Shown: positions 9,066-18,267, counted from the stretch's first letter. The stretch: 64,000 nt of DNA from Nonomuraea muscovyensis (GCF_014207745.1 NZ_JACHJB010000001.1:2790001-2854000); one strand, 5' to 3'. Notes: generated from the sequence alone by a model not told the origin. Program-made: numbers and translations.

Positions 9066-9601
9066 CAGTGACCGGCACCAGGCTGGTAGTCCTCCTTCGC
9101 CCCGGCGAAGTCCTTGCCCACCGCCGTGAACTCCAGCGGCGCGCCGTCCTTGACCGTCAGCGTGAACGGGATGCGGGCTCCCGGCTTCACTTCTTCGGTG
9201 ACGCCCATCAGCATGATGTGGTCGCCGCCGGGCTTCAGCTCGTGGGTGCTCCGGGCCGGCACGACGAAGCCGCCCTCCTTGGGCCTCATGACCATCTTGC
9301 CGCCCGAGTCGACGACCTCGTGCAGCTCGATCGTCGGCGACAGCGGCGAGGTCCCGGCCACGACGGCGATGTCGGCGTCGGTGTTGTTGACCAGGGTGCC
9401 GAACGCGGCCGTCATCCCCTTCTTCACGGTCTTCACCCACGGGTCGGTGATGGTGAGCGCCGCCCCGGCGGCGGAGGCGGAGGCGGAGGCTGTGGCGGCC
9501 GGCGCGGAGGAGGCCGGCGCGGCGGCGTTCTGGGCGGGCTGCGCGCCGCACGCGCCCACGGCGAGAACGGCGGCCAGGGTCAGGACATGGCGAGAGAACA
9601 C
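9065..9601 (-). CDS. PCuAC-type periplasmic copper chaperone lipoprotein
   Basis: A 178-aa lipoprotein: a short hydrophobic signal ending in the lipobox AVGAC (Cys at about 18), an Ala/Ser/Pro-rich spacer, then a PCuAC domain. The Cu(I)-binding H-M...H-x-M set is visible: ELHEVVDSGGKMVM followed later by GGDHIMLMG. The family delivers Cu(I) to the CuA centre of cytochrome c oxidase and similar sites. It is the upstream gene of the DyP pair. A clear ATG is used; no longer conserved start is seen. Confidence 0.9.
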   Translation of the reverse strand: MFSRHVLTLAAVLAVGACGAQPAQNAAAPASSAPAATASASASAAGAALTITDPWVKTVKKGMTAAFGTLVNNTDADIAVVAGTSPLSPTIELHEVVDSGGKMVMRPKEGGFVVPARSTHELKPGGDHIMLMGVTEEVKPGARIPFTLTVKDGAPLEFTAVGKDFAGAKEDYQPGAGH

Positions 9602-9675
9602 GGGGTTGCCTTTCCACCCGGGTACGGGCAGGCCAAGGCCACCCGTCCGGGCACAGTCGTCGAATTCAGGAAATG

Positions 9676-10221
9676 TCAGCCGAAATCGACGAACACAGGC
9701 GGGCCCCGCCTGCTGACCACGTGCCGCAGCACGGCCGACCGCAGCGCGGGCGGCTCAGCCGTACAGGCAGGAAGGAAAGGAGTCCACGAGGCGACAGGCC
9801 GGAACAGCGCCAGCAGCCGCACGGCCAGCCGCCGCAGCACCGCCCAGAACAGCGCCTCACCCCGGGCCAGCCACAACGCCGTCAGCCCGGTCGCCCATGC
9901 GTGCGCCACCAGCATGCCCAGCCCCGGCACCAGCCCCGAGTGGCCGTGCCCCGCCACCTCGACCGGCGAGGTGACATGCGCCAGCGAGAACGCCACGTGC
10001 ATGACCACCTGCAGTCCGCCCAGCAGCGGCAGGATGGCGCCGAACGCCCGCTCGCGCCCCGACAGCGGATACGCCACCGCGAACGCCGCCACCAGCCCCC
10101 CGGCCATGGCGTTCGCGGACACCGTGCCTCCGCCGAACAGGTGCGCCCCCACGCCCAGCGCGAGACACACCACGGCGAACACCGAGGTGCGTAGCAGGCG
10201 GAACGGCACGGACGCGGACAC
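9676..10221 (-). CDS. Membrane protein near copper/DyP genes
   Basis: About 181 aa with four hydrophobic segments (VFAVVCLALGVGAHLF, MAGGLVAAFAVAYPL, AILPLLGGLQVVMHVAFSLAHV, GLVPGLGMLVAHAWATGLTAL) and several intramembrane His residues (H-x-x-x-H, GHGHSG). His-rich small membrane proteins of this sort often sit beside PCuAC/CopC genes. A copper-handling role is inferred from position and His content only. The start is uncertain: GTG at 10221 is used, GTG at 10209 is the alternative. It lies 74 bp upstream of the chaperone gene on the same strand. Confidence 0.65.
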   Translation of the reverse strand: MSASVPFRLLRTSVFAVVCLALGVGAHLFGGGTVSANAMAGGLVAAFAVAYPLSGRERAFGAILPLLGGLQVVMHVAFSLAHVTSPVEVAGHGHSGLVPGLGMLVAHAWATGLTALWLARGEALFWAVLRRLAVRLLALFRPVASWTPFLPACTAEPPALRSAVLRHVVSRRGPPVFVDFG

Positions 10222-10319
10222 AGTGCCGCCATCATCCCACGCTTTACGCCACCCCTCCTTCCGGACCCCTGAATCCCAGCCGGAGGGCACGGTGGTGCTG
10301 GATCGGCCTGACCCGGGCG

Positions 10320-11513
10320 TCAGCGCAGAGGGCGGAAGAAGGCGCGGATGTCGCCGGCGAGCAGGTCGGGCGTCTCCATGGCGGCGAAGTGGCCGCCCCG
10401 GTCGTACTCCGACCAGTGCGCGATCAGGCCGGCCGGGTCCATGATCGAGCGGATCGTGGTGTCCGCGGCGAAGACGGCCACCCCGGTCGGCGGGCCCTGC
10501 CGCTGTCCGGCGTCGGCGGGCCGCTGCTCCTGCTCCTGCTGGGCGGCGAAGGCGCGCCAGGCCCGCATGCCCTCGTAGACCGCGTGCGCGGTGGACGCCC
10601 CGGAGCCGGTGAACCAGAAGATGCTGACGTTGGTCAGGAGCTGGTCGAGGTCGACCGCGTCCTCCGGCAGCGCGGCGGCCGGGTCGGTCCACTCCTGGAA
10701 CTTCTCCACGATCCAGGCGAGCTGTCCGGCCGGCGAGTCGTTCAGCCCGTACGCGAGGGTCTGCGGCCGGGTCGCCTGCATCACCAGGTAGCCGACGCCG
10801 TCCTCGCGCAGCGCGTTGAACTTCTCGGCCCGCGCCCGGTCGGCGTCCGTCAGCCCGTCCAGCTCGATCGCCGGGCCGAACGGGTGTGCCGCCACGGTGC
10901 CGCTCAGGTGGGTGCCGAGCACCCGCCCCGGGTCCACCATCGGCAGCATGCCCGTCACGCCCGAGCCGACGTCGGTGCCGTGGGCCGCGTACCTCTCGTA
11001 GCCGAGCCGGCGCATCAGCTCCGCCCAGGCACGCGCCACGCCGAACAGGTTGAAGCCGTCGGGGCCGATCGGGTTCGAGAAGCCGTAGCCGGGCAGCGAG
11101 GGAATCACCAGGTGGAAGGCGTCTGCGGGGTCACCGCCGTGAGCGCCGGGATCGGTCAGCGGGCCCACGAGCTTCAGGTACTCCACCGGCGAGCTGGGCC
11201 AGCCGTGGGTGAGGAGCAGCGGCACCGCGCCGGGTTCGGGGGAGCGCACGTGGAAGAAGTGGATCGGCTGCCCGTCGATGACCGTCGTGAACTGCGGCAC
11301 CTCGTTCAGCGCCGCCTCCCGCGCTCGCCAGTCGAAGCCGGTGGCCCAGTAGTCGGCCAGTTTCCTGAGGTAGCCGGTGGGGACGCCACGGCTCCAGTCG
11401 TTCACACCCGGCTGGGCGGGCCAGCGGGTGCCGGTCAGGCGGGCTCTCAGGTCGTCCAGGTCGGCTTGGGGGATGTCGATGCGGAAGGGGTGGATGTCGC
11501 CGTTGTTCGCCAT
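10320..11513 (-). CDS. Epoxide hydrolase (EHN + alpha/beta-hydrolase)
   Basis: A 397-aa alpha/beta-hydrolase of the microsomal-type epoxide hydrolase family. An N-terminal EHN segment ([17 protein letters not shown]) is followed by the oxyanion HGWP motif, the nucleophile Asp181 in HGTDVGSG, and the catalytic His in [11 protein letters not shown]. The enzyme opens epoxides to diols through an ester intermediate. I prefer the ATG at 11513, preceded by GGGGGA, over a TTG nine bases earlier that has no ribosome site. It stands alone, with the gene next to it transcribed toward the same side but 94 bp away. Confidence 0.88.
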   Translation of the reverse strand: MANNGDIHPFRIDIPQADLDDLRARLTGTRWPAQPGVNDWSRGVPTGYLRKLADYWATGFDWRAREAALNEVPQFTTVIDGQPIHFFHVRSPEPGAVPLLLTHGWPSSPVEYLKLVGPLTDPGAHGGDPADAFHLVIPSLPGYGFSNPIGPDGFNLFGVARAWAELMRRLGYERYAAHGTDVGSGVTGMLPMVDPGRVLGTHLSGTVAAHPFGPAIELDGLTDADRARAEKFNALREDGVGYLVMQATRPQTLAYGLNDSPAGQLAWIVEKFQEWTDPAAALPEDAVDLDQLLTNVSIFWFTGSGASTAHAVYEGMRAWRAFAAQQEQEQRPADAGQRQGPPTGVAVFAADTTIRSIMDPAGLIAHWSEYDRGGHFAAMETPDLLAGDIRAFFRPLR

Positions 11514-11607
11514 GTCCCCCAAGGTAGGGAGTATTGCGGAAAACTTGGTTCCGCGATTGCCGGTGATCGTGTGACGAGCGCGGCCAGGTGGCCTGTGCTC
11601 ACCGCAC

Positions 11608-13038
11608 TCATGCGCAGGCGGGCGCGGGGGCCCTGGCGGGCTTGGTCAGGGCGAGGACGGCCAGCACACCCAGGGCGCAGACCATGGGGACGGCGAGGCC
11701 CGCCTGGGCGGCTGCCGGCCAGCCGGCGCTGAGCGAGCCGAGCAGCACCGTCCCCGTCACCGTGCCGCCCAGCACGCCCCCGGTCTCCTGCACCGTCCCC
11801 AGCACGCCCGCCGCCGCCCCCGCCCGCGCCGGGCGGACGCGGGCCAGGACGGCGGAGACCAGCGGCGACATCACCAGCCCCATCCCGGCGCCCGTCACGA
11901 GCAACGCCCCCGCCACCCGGTACGGCACCGCGCCCGCACCCCCGACGGCGTGGTGCAGCGACGCGAGCCCCAGCACCAGCGTCACCGCCCCGGCCAGCGG
12001 CAACCGGTGCCCGAGCCGCCCCGCCAGCGACGCGGTGCGCAGGGAGGCGGCGAAGAACCCGGCATTCAGCGCCGTGCACACCAGCCCGGCCGCCAGCGGC
12101 CCCAGCCGCAGCCCCTCCTGCAGGTAGAGCGCGAGCACGAACGACACGCCCGCCGAGCCGCCGAACAGCAGCGCCACGGCCGCGAGCCCCGACGCGAACC
12201 CCTTCGCCGCGAAGACGTCGAGGTCGAGCAACGGCTGCCGCCCGCTCGCGGCCAGCCACCGCTGCCGGCGGGCGAAGGCGGCGAGCAGCGGCACCGAGGC
12301 GGCCAGGCACGGCCACGTCCACGCCGGCCACCCCTGCTCACGCCCCTGGACCAGCGGAAGCACGACCGCCACCAGCCCGGCCGCGACCAGACCCGCCCCC
12401 AGCACGTCCAGCCCACCGCTCCGGGCCCCGGCGGCAGCACCGGTCCTGGCCGCCCCGGCGGCACCGGCAGCGGGCGCCGGGACCAGCCACGGTGTCAGGA
12501 CCAGGGCGGCCAGGCCGAGAGGCACGTTCACCAGGAAGCAGGCCCGCCAGCCCAGCCCCATCGGGTCCGCCGCGACCAGCAGCCCGCCGATCGCCTGCCC
12601 GCCCACCCCCGCCAGCCCCACCGCCGTCCCGTACCAGCCGAACGCCCTCGGCCGGTCCGCGCCCCGGTACAGCGCGCCGAGCAGCGTGAGCACCTGCGGC
12701 GCGAGCAGCGCCGCGGCCACCCCCTGCGCGGCCCGCGCCACCACCAGCGCCCCGGGCGAAGGGGCGGACCCGCACGCCGCCGAGGCCAGCGTGAACACCG
12801 CGAGCCCCGCGAGGAAGACCCGGCGCGGCCCGTACAGGTCACCGAGCCGCCCCGCGACCACGAGCCCGGCCGCGTACGCCAGCCCGTACGCCGCGATCAC
12901 GAGCTGCGCCTGCGAGCCGCTCGCCGCGAGCCCCGCCCGGATGGACGGGATCGCCAGGTTGGCCACGAAGAAGTCCAGCGTGGTCATGAAGACGGCGACC
13001 AGCACGACGGGCAGCGCCCACCAGCGGCTCGGTGACAT
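11608..13038 (-). CDS. MFS drug exporter (DHA2, 14-TM type)
   Basis: A 476-aa multi-spanning membrane protein with the DHA2 opening [20 protein letters not shown], motif A-like [11 protein letters not shown] and a motif-C-like Gly-rich fifth helix ([11 protein letters not shown]). Family members export drugs and biocides by proton antiport. A strong GGAGGACCCCC site precedes the ATG at 13038; a longer N-terminal frame encodes Pro-rich sequence and is rejected. It is divergent from the 239-aa gene at 13196, which may be its regulator. Confidence 0.9.
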   Translation of the reverse strand: MSPSRWWALPVVLVAVFMTTLDFFVANLAIPSIRAGLAASGSQAQLVIAAYGLAYAAGLVVAGRLGDLYGPRRVFLAGLAVFTLASAACGSAPSPGALVVARAAQGVAAALLAPQVLTLLGALYRGADRPRAFGWYGTAVGLAGVGGQAIGGLLVAADPMGLGWRACFLVNVPLGLAALVLTPWLVPAPAAGAAGAARTGAAAGARSGGLDVLGAGLVAAGLVAVVLPLVQGREQGWPAWTWPCLAASVPLLAAFARRQRWLAASGRQPLLDLDVFAAKGFASGLAAVALLFGGSAGVSFVLALYLQEGLRLGPLAAGLVCTALNAGFFAASLRTASLAGRLGHRLPLAGAVTLVLGLASLHHAVGGAGAVPYRVAGALLVTGAGMGLVMSPLVSAVLARVRPARAGAAAGVLGTVQETGGVLGGTVTGTVLLGSLSAGWPAAAQAGLAVPMVCALGVLAVLALTKPARAPAPACA

Positions 13039-13181
13039 GGGGGTCCTCCAGGGAGGGGGGGGGGACGGGGTGCGATGGAGGAACACCGAACCGGCCCGGC
13101 CGGTTGACCTCCCCCCGAGAACCCTGGAACCGGAGGCTTACGATTCGCTGCGGATGAGCTATGGATCGCCGATATCGCAGG

Positions 13182-13187
13182 CATAAT
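13182..13187 (+). promoter_or_regulatory. -10 box of a probably leaderless transcript
   Basis: CATAAT lies 8 bases before the ATG at 13196, with no purine-rich ribosome site between them. In actinomycetes a TANNNT-like box about 7 bases upstream of a start codon is the hallmark of leaderless mRNA. The -35 region is not convincing. Confidence 0.4.
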
Positions 13188-13195
13188 GGCCCGCA

Positions 13196-13915
13196 ATGCC
13201 GATAATTCAGGATCTGTCGACGTATGCCGCGGCGATCGCTCCGGTCATCAACGCGGTCCACGTGAACGTGCACGCCTCGGCCCGCCAGGCGGTCGCCGCC
13301 CACGCCGAATCCACCGGCCTGACCCCAGGACTCCTGCTCGACCTGCGGTACGTGCTGCCGCTCCGCCCGCTCACCCGCCGCGAGCTGTCCGCCGTCTACC
13401 GGTACGGCACCGCCGCCGAGCTGGACACCGAGATCCGCGAACACCTCGGCCAGGGCGCCCTGGCCGAGGCCGGCGACGGCACGCTGCGGATCACGGCCAG
13501 GGGGCTGGCGTTCGTCGACGGCCTGTACGCCGCGCACGCCGACGCCACCCGGCGCGTCTGGGCCGCCCACGACCTGCAACCCCTCGCCGACCTCGCCGGC
13601 CGGGTCCTCGACCGGGCCGGACGCGACCCCGGAGGCGCCCTGGAGGTGATGGCGCCGCCGTACGAGCCGGCGGGGACCCCCGTGGGGGTGCTGCTGTTCA
13701 ACCGGGTGGCCGCGCTCCGCTATCACCGGGCGGACGCGCACGCCGCGGCCTGGCAGGCGGCCGGCCTGACCGCGGGCACGGTCGTCGACCTGCAGCCCGG
13801 CCCGGTCCGCGACGCCATCGAGGACGACACCAACCACCGGGCCGCCCGGGCGTACGGCCGGCTCACCGACCACGAACGCGAGACGCTGTTCGAGGGTCTC
13901 CTCACGCTCGTCTGA
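13196..13915 (+). CDS. Winged-helix-like protein of unknown function
   Basis: A 239-aa soluble protein. The middle (LTRRELSAVYRYG... then LGQGALAEAGDGTLRITARGLAFVDGLY) reads like a MarR-type winged helix, with a recognition region and a wing ending in a TxxG turn. The C-terminal half is helical and unassigned. It is transcribed away from the DHA2 exporter, a common position for a regulator. I cannot name the family with certainty; an enzyme or ligand-binding role is also possible. Confidence 0.7.
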   Translation: MPIIQDLSTYAAAIAPVINAVHVNVHASARQAVAAHAESTGLTPGLLLDLRYVLPLRPLTRRELSAVYRYGTAAELDTEIREHLGQGALAEAGDGTLRITARGLAFVDGLYAAHADATRRVWAAHDLQPLADLAGRVLDRAGRDPGGALEVMAPPYEPAGTPVGVLLFNRVAALRYHRADAHAAAWQAAGLTAGTVVDLQPGPVRDAIEDDTNHRAARAYGRLTDHERETLFEGLLTLV

Positions 13916-14042
13916 AGATCCGCCCGAAGGACTTGCCGTGGCCCGCGGCGGCCAGCAGAGTGGTGACCCTGTGTGTCACCCCCCTCGGGGATCCCAAAGT
14001 TCGCAAATTGCCACCTTCAGGTAACCAGCGGCAAGGAGCACT

Positions 14043-14597
14043 ATGGTCGAGTACCCCTGTGAGGAGGGTGCCGTGGATCGTGACCTGCCCGGCGGAGCGC
14101 GGCTGATCGTCGGGGTCGATGAGACCCCCGCCTCGCGCTGGGCGCTGGCCTGGGCCATCGGAGCCGCCAGGCTGCACCGCATGCCCCTCGTCGCCGTGCA
14201 CGTGAGCAGGGCGCCGGTCCACCCGTTCCCCGAGGCGCTGCCCGTGCAGAACGCCCTGCGGACCGGCGAGGAGGCGCGCTGCAACGACATCATCGCCGGC
14301 GTGTTCGAGGACGTGGCGGGCGGGATGCCCGACGACCTGACCACGGTCGTGGTGGGCAAGGTCGGCGACCCCGGCTACCACCTCGTCGACCTGGCCCGCG
14401 AGGGCGACCTCCTCGTGCTCGGCCGCAGCAGGCGCGGAGTGCTCAGCCGCCTCCTGCTGCCCTCCACCAGCATGTACTGCGCGCGCCACGCCAAGGCCAC
14501 GCTCGTCATCGTGCAGCAGCCCTCACCGCCCGAGGACCCCGAACATTCAGGCGAGCGCGCCAGACGCTTCTGGGGCCGCAGGCACCCCCAGCCGTAG
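14043..14597 (+). CDS. Universal stress protein (UspA family)
   Basis: A 184-aa Usp-fold protein with the N-terminal LIVGVDETPASRWALAWAI strand-helix and the C-terminal LVLGRSRRGVLSRLLLPSTS segment. The latter corresponds to the ATP-binding G-2x-G-9x-G(S/T) motif, but the third Gly is replaced (PSTS), so nucleotide binding may be weakened. An AAGGAG site lies 6 nt before the ATG. The 3' end overlaps the convergent MocR gene by 51 bp, so the two transcripts are antisense to each other there. Confidence 0.86.
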   Translation: MVEYPCEEGAVDRDLPGGARLIVGVDETPASRWALAWAIGAARLHRMPLVAVHVSRAPVHPFPEALPVQNALRTGEEARCNDIIAGVFEDVAGGMPDDLTTVVVGKVGDPGYHLVDLAREGDLLVLGRSRRGVLSRLLLPSTSMYCARHAKATLVIVQQPSPPEDPEHSGERARRFWGRRHPQP

Positions 14598-15965
14598 CGA
14601 CCGCAGCAGCAGCCGCAGGCCGGCGGGGACGGCCTCCCGCTGGATCGCCCCGTAGCCGATGATCAGTCCGGCTCCGGCCGGCGCTCGGTCGTAGTACGCG
14701 TCGAGCGGCTCCACCGCCAGGCCGGGCGCGGGCCGTACGGACACTCCCGGAGCCAGCCGCGCGCAGAGGTGCAGGCCCGCGAGCGAGGGGACCGGGCGCA
14801 GGCGGTCGTCGCCCGAGAGCGCCTCGGCGATCAGGTCGCGCCTGGCGGCGTACGCGCGGGTCGCCTTCCTGATGTGCCGCGAGAGCAGCCCCTCGTCGAT
14901 GAACCGGGCCAGGGCCGCCTGCGTCGGCAGCACCCCGTGCCAGTCGGTGAGCTGCTTCACGGCGCGCAGCGCGGGCACGAGCGACGCCGGCGCCACCAGG
15001 AACCCCAGGCGCAACGCCGGCAGCAGCGTCTTCGAGAACGACCCGACGTAGACCACCCGCCCCGCCCGGTCCAGGCTCTGCAGCGGTTCCAGCGGGCGGT
15101 CCCCGAAGCGGAACTCGCTGTCGTAGTCGTCCTCGATGACCACCGCCTGCCGCCGTTCGGCCCAGGCCAGCAGCGCCGTCCGCCGCGCCGGCGACATCGG
15201 CGTGCCCAGCGGGAACTGGTGGGACGGCGTGACGTACACCAGCCGGGCCGCGTTCGGCAGGGCCGAGACGTCGATGCCCTCGCCGTCCACCGGCACCCCG
15301 GCGACCCGCGCCCCGAGCGAGCGGAACAGCAGTCGCGCCGGCGGGTAGCCGGGCTCCTCGACCGCCACGCAGGCGCCCGGCTCGATCAGCACCCGCCCCA
15401 CCAGATCGAGTGCCTGCTGCGCGCCGCTGGTGATGAGCACGTCGCCGGCGCCCGCCCGCACCGAACGGCTCACGCCGACGTGCCGTGCGATCGCCTCGCG
15501 CAGGCCCTCGTGCCCCGCCGGGTCGCCGTACCCGCCCGTCACCGCGCTCGTCCGCAGCTCGCGTGCCACGAGCCGGCGCCACGCCTCCATCGGGAACAGC
15601 CGCGGATCCGGCACGCCCACCCGGAAGTCGTACGTCGCCGGGGCCGCCGGCGGCTGTGCCGGCGGCAGGGAACGCCACAGGGCGCGCGGCTGCACCACCC
15701 CGCGCGGCGCCGCCCGGCCCCGCACCGGCTCCGCCGACACGAACGTCCCCGCGCCCGCCCGGCCCACCAGGAACCCGTCGGCCACCAGCCGGTCGTAGGC
15801 CACGGCGACCGTGTTGCGCGAGATCTCCAGCCGCCGCGCCAGCTCCCGGGTCGGCGGCAGCCGCTCACCCGACCGGAGCCGCCCGTCGAGGATCGCCTCC
15901 AGGAGCTGCCGGTAGACCTGTGCGGCCAGGTCGCCGCGCCCGGACAGGGTCACGTGGACGTCCAT
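14547..15965 (-). CDS. MocR-type GntR/aminotransferase regulator
   Basis: A 472-aa regulator: an N-terminal GntR winged helix (LPPTRELARRLEISRNTVAVAYDRL) followed by a fold-type-I aminotransferase domain. The PLP-binding Lys312 lies in SFSKTLLP, and the EDDYDSEFRF segment is typical of the family. MocR/PdxR proteins sense PLP or amino-compounds and often control a divergent gene; here that is the AhpD-like gene at 16035. The ATG at 15965 is preferred; an in-frame ATG at 15980 lies inside the likely operator. Confidence 0.9.
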   Translation of the reverse strand: MDVHVTLSGRGDLAAQVYRQLLEAILDGRLRSGERLPPTRELARRLEISRNTVAVAYDRLVADGFLVGRAGAGTFVSAEPVRGRAAPRGVVQPRALWRSLPPAQPPAAPATYDFRVGVPDPRLFPMEAWRRLVARELRTSAVTGGYGDPAGHEGLREAIARHVGVSRSVRAGAGDVLITSGAQQALDLVGRVLIEPGACVAVEEPGYPPARLLFRSLGARVAGVPVDGEGIDVSALPNAARLVYVTPSHQFPLGTPMSPARRTALLAWAERRQAVVIEDDYDSEFRFGDRPLEPLQSLDRAGRVVYVGSFSKTLLPALRLGFLVAPASLVPALRAVKQLTDWHGVLPTQAALARFIDEGLLSRHIRKATRAYAARRDLIAEALSGDDRLRPVPSLAGLHLCARLAPGVSVRPAPGLAVEPLDAYYDRAPAGAGLIIGYGAIQREAVPAGLRLLLRSLRLGVPAAPEASGALA

Positions 15966-15970
15966 GCTTG

Positions 15971-16031
15971 GCCCAATCATTTCGCCGGAAATTGGAGCTT
16001 ACAACGGGACAAGACCGTTCCTAGATTGGGC
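15971..16031. promoter_or_regulatory. Divergent MocR operator candidate
   Basis: The short intergenic region holds a perfect inverted repeat, GCCCAATC at 15971-15978 and GATTGGGC at 16024-16031, plus an internal ATTGG near 15989 that pairs with the first CCAAT. The second arm lies 3 nt before the AhpD-like start and so would block its expression if bound. The MocR protein is the obvious candidate ligand. Confidence 0.5.
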
Positions 16032-16034
16032 GCC

Positions 16035-16484
16035 ATGACTGAACGACTGAAGCTCGGCGCCTTCGCCGCGGACGCATACCGAGCCATGGCCGGCCTGGAC
16101 GGCTTCGTCGCCGCCGGCACACTGCCCGCGCCCCTCCTCGAACTCGTCCGGCTGCGCGCCAGTCAGATCAACGGCTGCGTCTACTGCGTGGACATGCACA
16201 GCTCCGACGCCAAGCAGGCCGGCGAGAGCGACGCCAGGCTGCACGCCGTGTCCGTGTGGCGCGAGGCGCCCTTCTTCACCGACCGGGAACGCGCCGCCCT
16301 CGCCTTCACCGAGGCCGCCACCCGGCTCTCCACCCACGACGTCACCGGCGAGATCTGGCGGGAGGCGGCCGAGCACTTCGACGAACAGCAGCTCGCCGAG
16401 CTCATCGTGGCCGTCGCCACCATCAACGCCTGGAACCGGATGTGCGTCGCCACCCGGATGATCCCCGCGTCGTACAAGGCCTGA
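16035..16484 (+). CDS. AhpD-like carboxymuconolactone decarboxylase family protein
   Basis: A 149-aa all-helical protein with the AhpD redox motif CVYCVDMHSSDA (C-x-x-C plus His). AhpD-type proteins use the Cys pair as a disulfide reductase or peroxidase partner. It is divergent from the MocR regulator and followed three bases later by an MFS gene, so a small MocR-controlled detoxification operon is likely. Confidence 0.88.
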   Translation: MTERLKLGAFAADAYRAMAGLDGFVAAGTLPAPLLELVRLRASQINGCVYCVDMHSSDAKQAGESDARLHAVSVWREAPFFTDRERAALAFTEAATRLSTHDVTGEIWREAAEHFDEQQLAELIVAVATINAWNRMCVATRMIPASYKA

Positions 16485-16487
16485 CCC

Positions 16488-17786
16488 TTGACCGGCGGCT
16501 CACCCGGCGACGCCCCCGCGCCCGCCCCGGCCCCCACCGATGGCGGCGCTCCCGCGCCCGCCCCGGCCCCCACCGATGGCGGCGCTCCCGCGCCCGCCGG
16601 GTCACCCGCGGTCGCGACGCGGGCGGAACGGACGCTCACCCTCGCCCAGCTCGCGAACTCCGTCGGCGACGGCGCCTATCTCGTCACCTCGGCCCTCTAC
16701 TTCGTCCACGTCGTCGGGCTGTCGGCCGCGCGGATCGGCTTCGGGCTGACGCTCGGCTGGGCCGTGGGCGCGCTCGCGGGCGTGCCGCTGGGCCACCTCG
16801 CCGACCGGCGCGGCCCGCGCGGCGTCGCCGTGCTGCTCGCCGTCGCCACGGCCACGGCGGTCGGGTCGTTCGCGTTCGTCCGCTCGTTCGAGATGTTCGT
16901 GGTGGTGGCCTGCCTGTACGGCGCCGCGCAGACCGGCCTGTCGGCCGCCCGTCAGGCCCTGCTCGCCGCCCTCGTCGAACCCGCCCGCCGGACCCGGGTC
17001 CGGGCCGCCCTGCAGGCCACGCTGAACGGCGGCCTCGCCGCGGGCGCCGGGCTGGGCGGGCTCGCGCTGCACGTCGGCACCCGGGAGGCGTACCTGGCGG
17101 TGTTCGCACTGGACGTGGTCGGCTTCCTCCTCGCCGGCCTCGTCCTGCTCAGGCTGCCGGCCGTGACCCCCGCGCCGGTCGCCTCGGGCCCCCGCCTCGC
17201 CGTGCTGCGCGACCGGCCGTACGCGCTGGTGACGCTGATCAACACGGTGCTGCTCTGCTACATGCCGCTGCTGAGCGTGGTCGTGCCGCTCTGGATCACG
17301 TTGCGCACGCCGGCCCCGGCCTGGCTGGTCTCCGTGCTGTTCCTGGTGAACACGGCCGGGGTTCTGGCGTTCCAGGTGCGCGTCGCCCGGCGGGTGCGCG
17401 GCCTGGCGGACGCCGCCCGCTCGGTACGGCGGGCGGGGGCCCTCATGTTGCTGGCCTGCGCGGTGTTCGCGCTGTCGGCGGCCGGCGTGCCCGCCTGGCT
17501 CGCCGGCGCCGTCATCGTGGCCGCGGTGGTGCCGCAGGTGCTGGCCGAGATGCTGCTGGCCGCGGGGTCCTGGGAGATCTCCTTCGGCCTCGCGCCGGAG
17601 GGCCGGCAGGGGCAGTATCAGGGATTCTTCGGCAGCGGAACCGCCGTGGCCAGGGCGCTGGGCCCGGCGTTGCTCACCACGGTGATCATCGGCTGGGGCG
17701 CGGCCGGCTGGCTGGTGGTCGGCGTGGTGTTCCTGGCGGCCGGGGCCGCCATGGCCCCCGCGGTCCGCTGGGCCCGCCCTACCTGA
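16488..17786 (+). CDS. MFS transporter with Pro/Ala-rich N-terminal tail
   Basis: A 432-aa major facilitator with 12 hydrophobic segments, motif A GHLADRRGPRG after TM2, and a charged central loop near residue 200. The first 40 residues are an Ala/Pro/Asp repeat (APAPAPTDGG twice) encoded by a 36-bp tandem repeat. The best open start is TTG at 16488, three bases after the AhpD-like stop, with no clear ribosome site. It is therefore translated by coupling, or begins further downstream. Probably an exporter of the compound sensed by MocR. Confidence 0.8.
   Translation: MTGGSPGDAPAPAPAPTDGGAPAPAPAPTDGGAPAPAGSPAVATRAERTLTLAQLANSVGDGAYLVTSALYFVHVVGLSAARIGFGLTLGWAVGALAGVPLGHLADRRGPRGVAVLLAVATATAVGSFAFVRSFEMFVVVACLYGAAQTGLSAARQALLAALVEPARRTRVRAALQATLNGGLAAGAGLGGLALHVGTREAYLAVFALDVVGFLLAGLVLLRLPAVTPAPVASGPRLAVLRDRPYALVTLINTVLLCYMPLLSVVVPLWITLRTPAPAWLVSVLFLVNTAGVLAFQVRVARRVRGLADAARSVRRAGALMLLACAVFALSAAGVPAWLAGAVIVAAVVPQVLAEMLLAAGSWEISFGLAPEGRQGQYQGFFGSGTAVARALGPALLTTVIIGWGAAGWLVVGVVFLAAGAAMAPAVRWARPT
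16515..16586 (+). repeat. 36-bp tandem repeat in MFS N-terminus
   Basis: Two identical 36-bp units (16515-16550 and 16551-16586) plus a 12-bp partial third copy encode the Pro/Ala/Asp/Gly tail. Each unit is in frame, so copy number can change without breaking the gene. Confidence 0.85.
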
Positions 17787-17985
17787 CCACCTCGTACCCG
17801 GCCTCCTCGACCGCCGCCACGACGTCGGCCTCCTGGACCGGGCCGTCGCCCGACACGGTGAGCAACCCCGTGGCGAGGTCCACCTCCACCGAGGTCACCC
17901 CGGCCACCTCGGAGACCTCTTCCTTGACGGAACTCACACAGTGGCCGCAGGTCATGCCTTTGACGGTGTATGTTGCGGTGCTCAT
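17779..17985 (-). CDS. Heavy-metal-associated (CopZ-like) copper chaperone
   Basis: A 68-aa HMA-domain protein with the metal site MTCGHC (Cys13, Cys16) and a typical ferredoxin-like beta-alpha-beta pattern ending in GYEVV. It binds Cu(I) and passes it to a P-type ATPase or CsoR. GGAGAGCTTC precedes the ATG; the longer upstream frame is rejected. A CsoR-like palindrome lies 45 bp upstream. No copper ATPase is adjacent. It is convergent with the MFS gene, overlapping its end by 8 bp. Confidence 0.93.
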   Translation of the reverse strand: MSTATYTVKGMTCGHCVSSVKEEVSEVAGVTSVEVDLATGLLTVSGDGPVQEADVVAAVEEAGYEVVR

Positions 17986-18029
17986 GAAGCTCTCCTTCCA
18001 GGTCACGCCCAGAACGCCAGGCTACACCG

Positions 18030-18044
18030 TACCCACCTAGGGTA
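18030..18044. promoter_or_regulatory. CsoR-like copper operator
   Basis: TACCC-N5-GGGTA, a perfect inverted repeat, sits upstream of the copper chaperone. GTACCC/GGGTAT-type palindromes are the known binding sites of CsoR repressors, which release DNA on Cu(I) binding. No csoR gene is in the window, so the repressor would act in trans. Confidence 0.6.
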
Positions 18045-18267
18045 TAGAGGACTTTTTCGGGTCCGCCGGGCGTGATCTGATGGACGGTAAGCCCCGAGAC
18101 GCGACGGGCATACCACCTCTCACCTGCGACTACCTGGCCATGCTTTGCACATTCCGTACATCTGACTCGTGCGCAACACAAGGACCGCAGCCATCCCTTG
18201 CTAGGCTGCAAGTCAACCGTTGGGTCTCACCCCGGCAGGTGAGACCGTCGAGAAGTGGGGTCACACC

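Noticed and set aside
18045..18267. Possible riboswitch or small RNA in the leader of DLW-39
   Set aside because: No conserved riboswitch core or strong hairpin was seen. Only the CsoR-like palindrome can be supported nearby.
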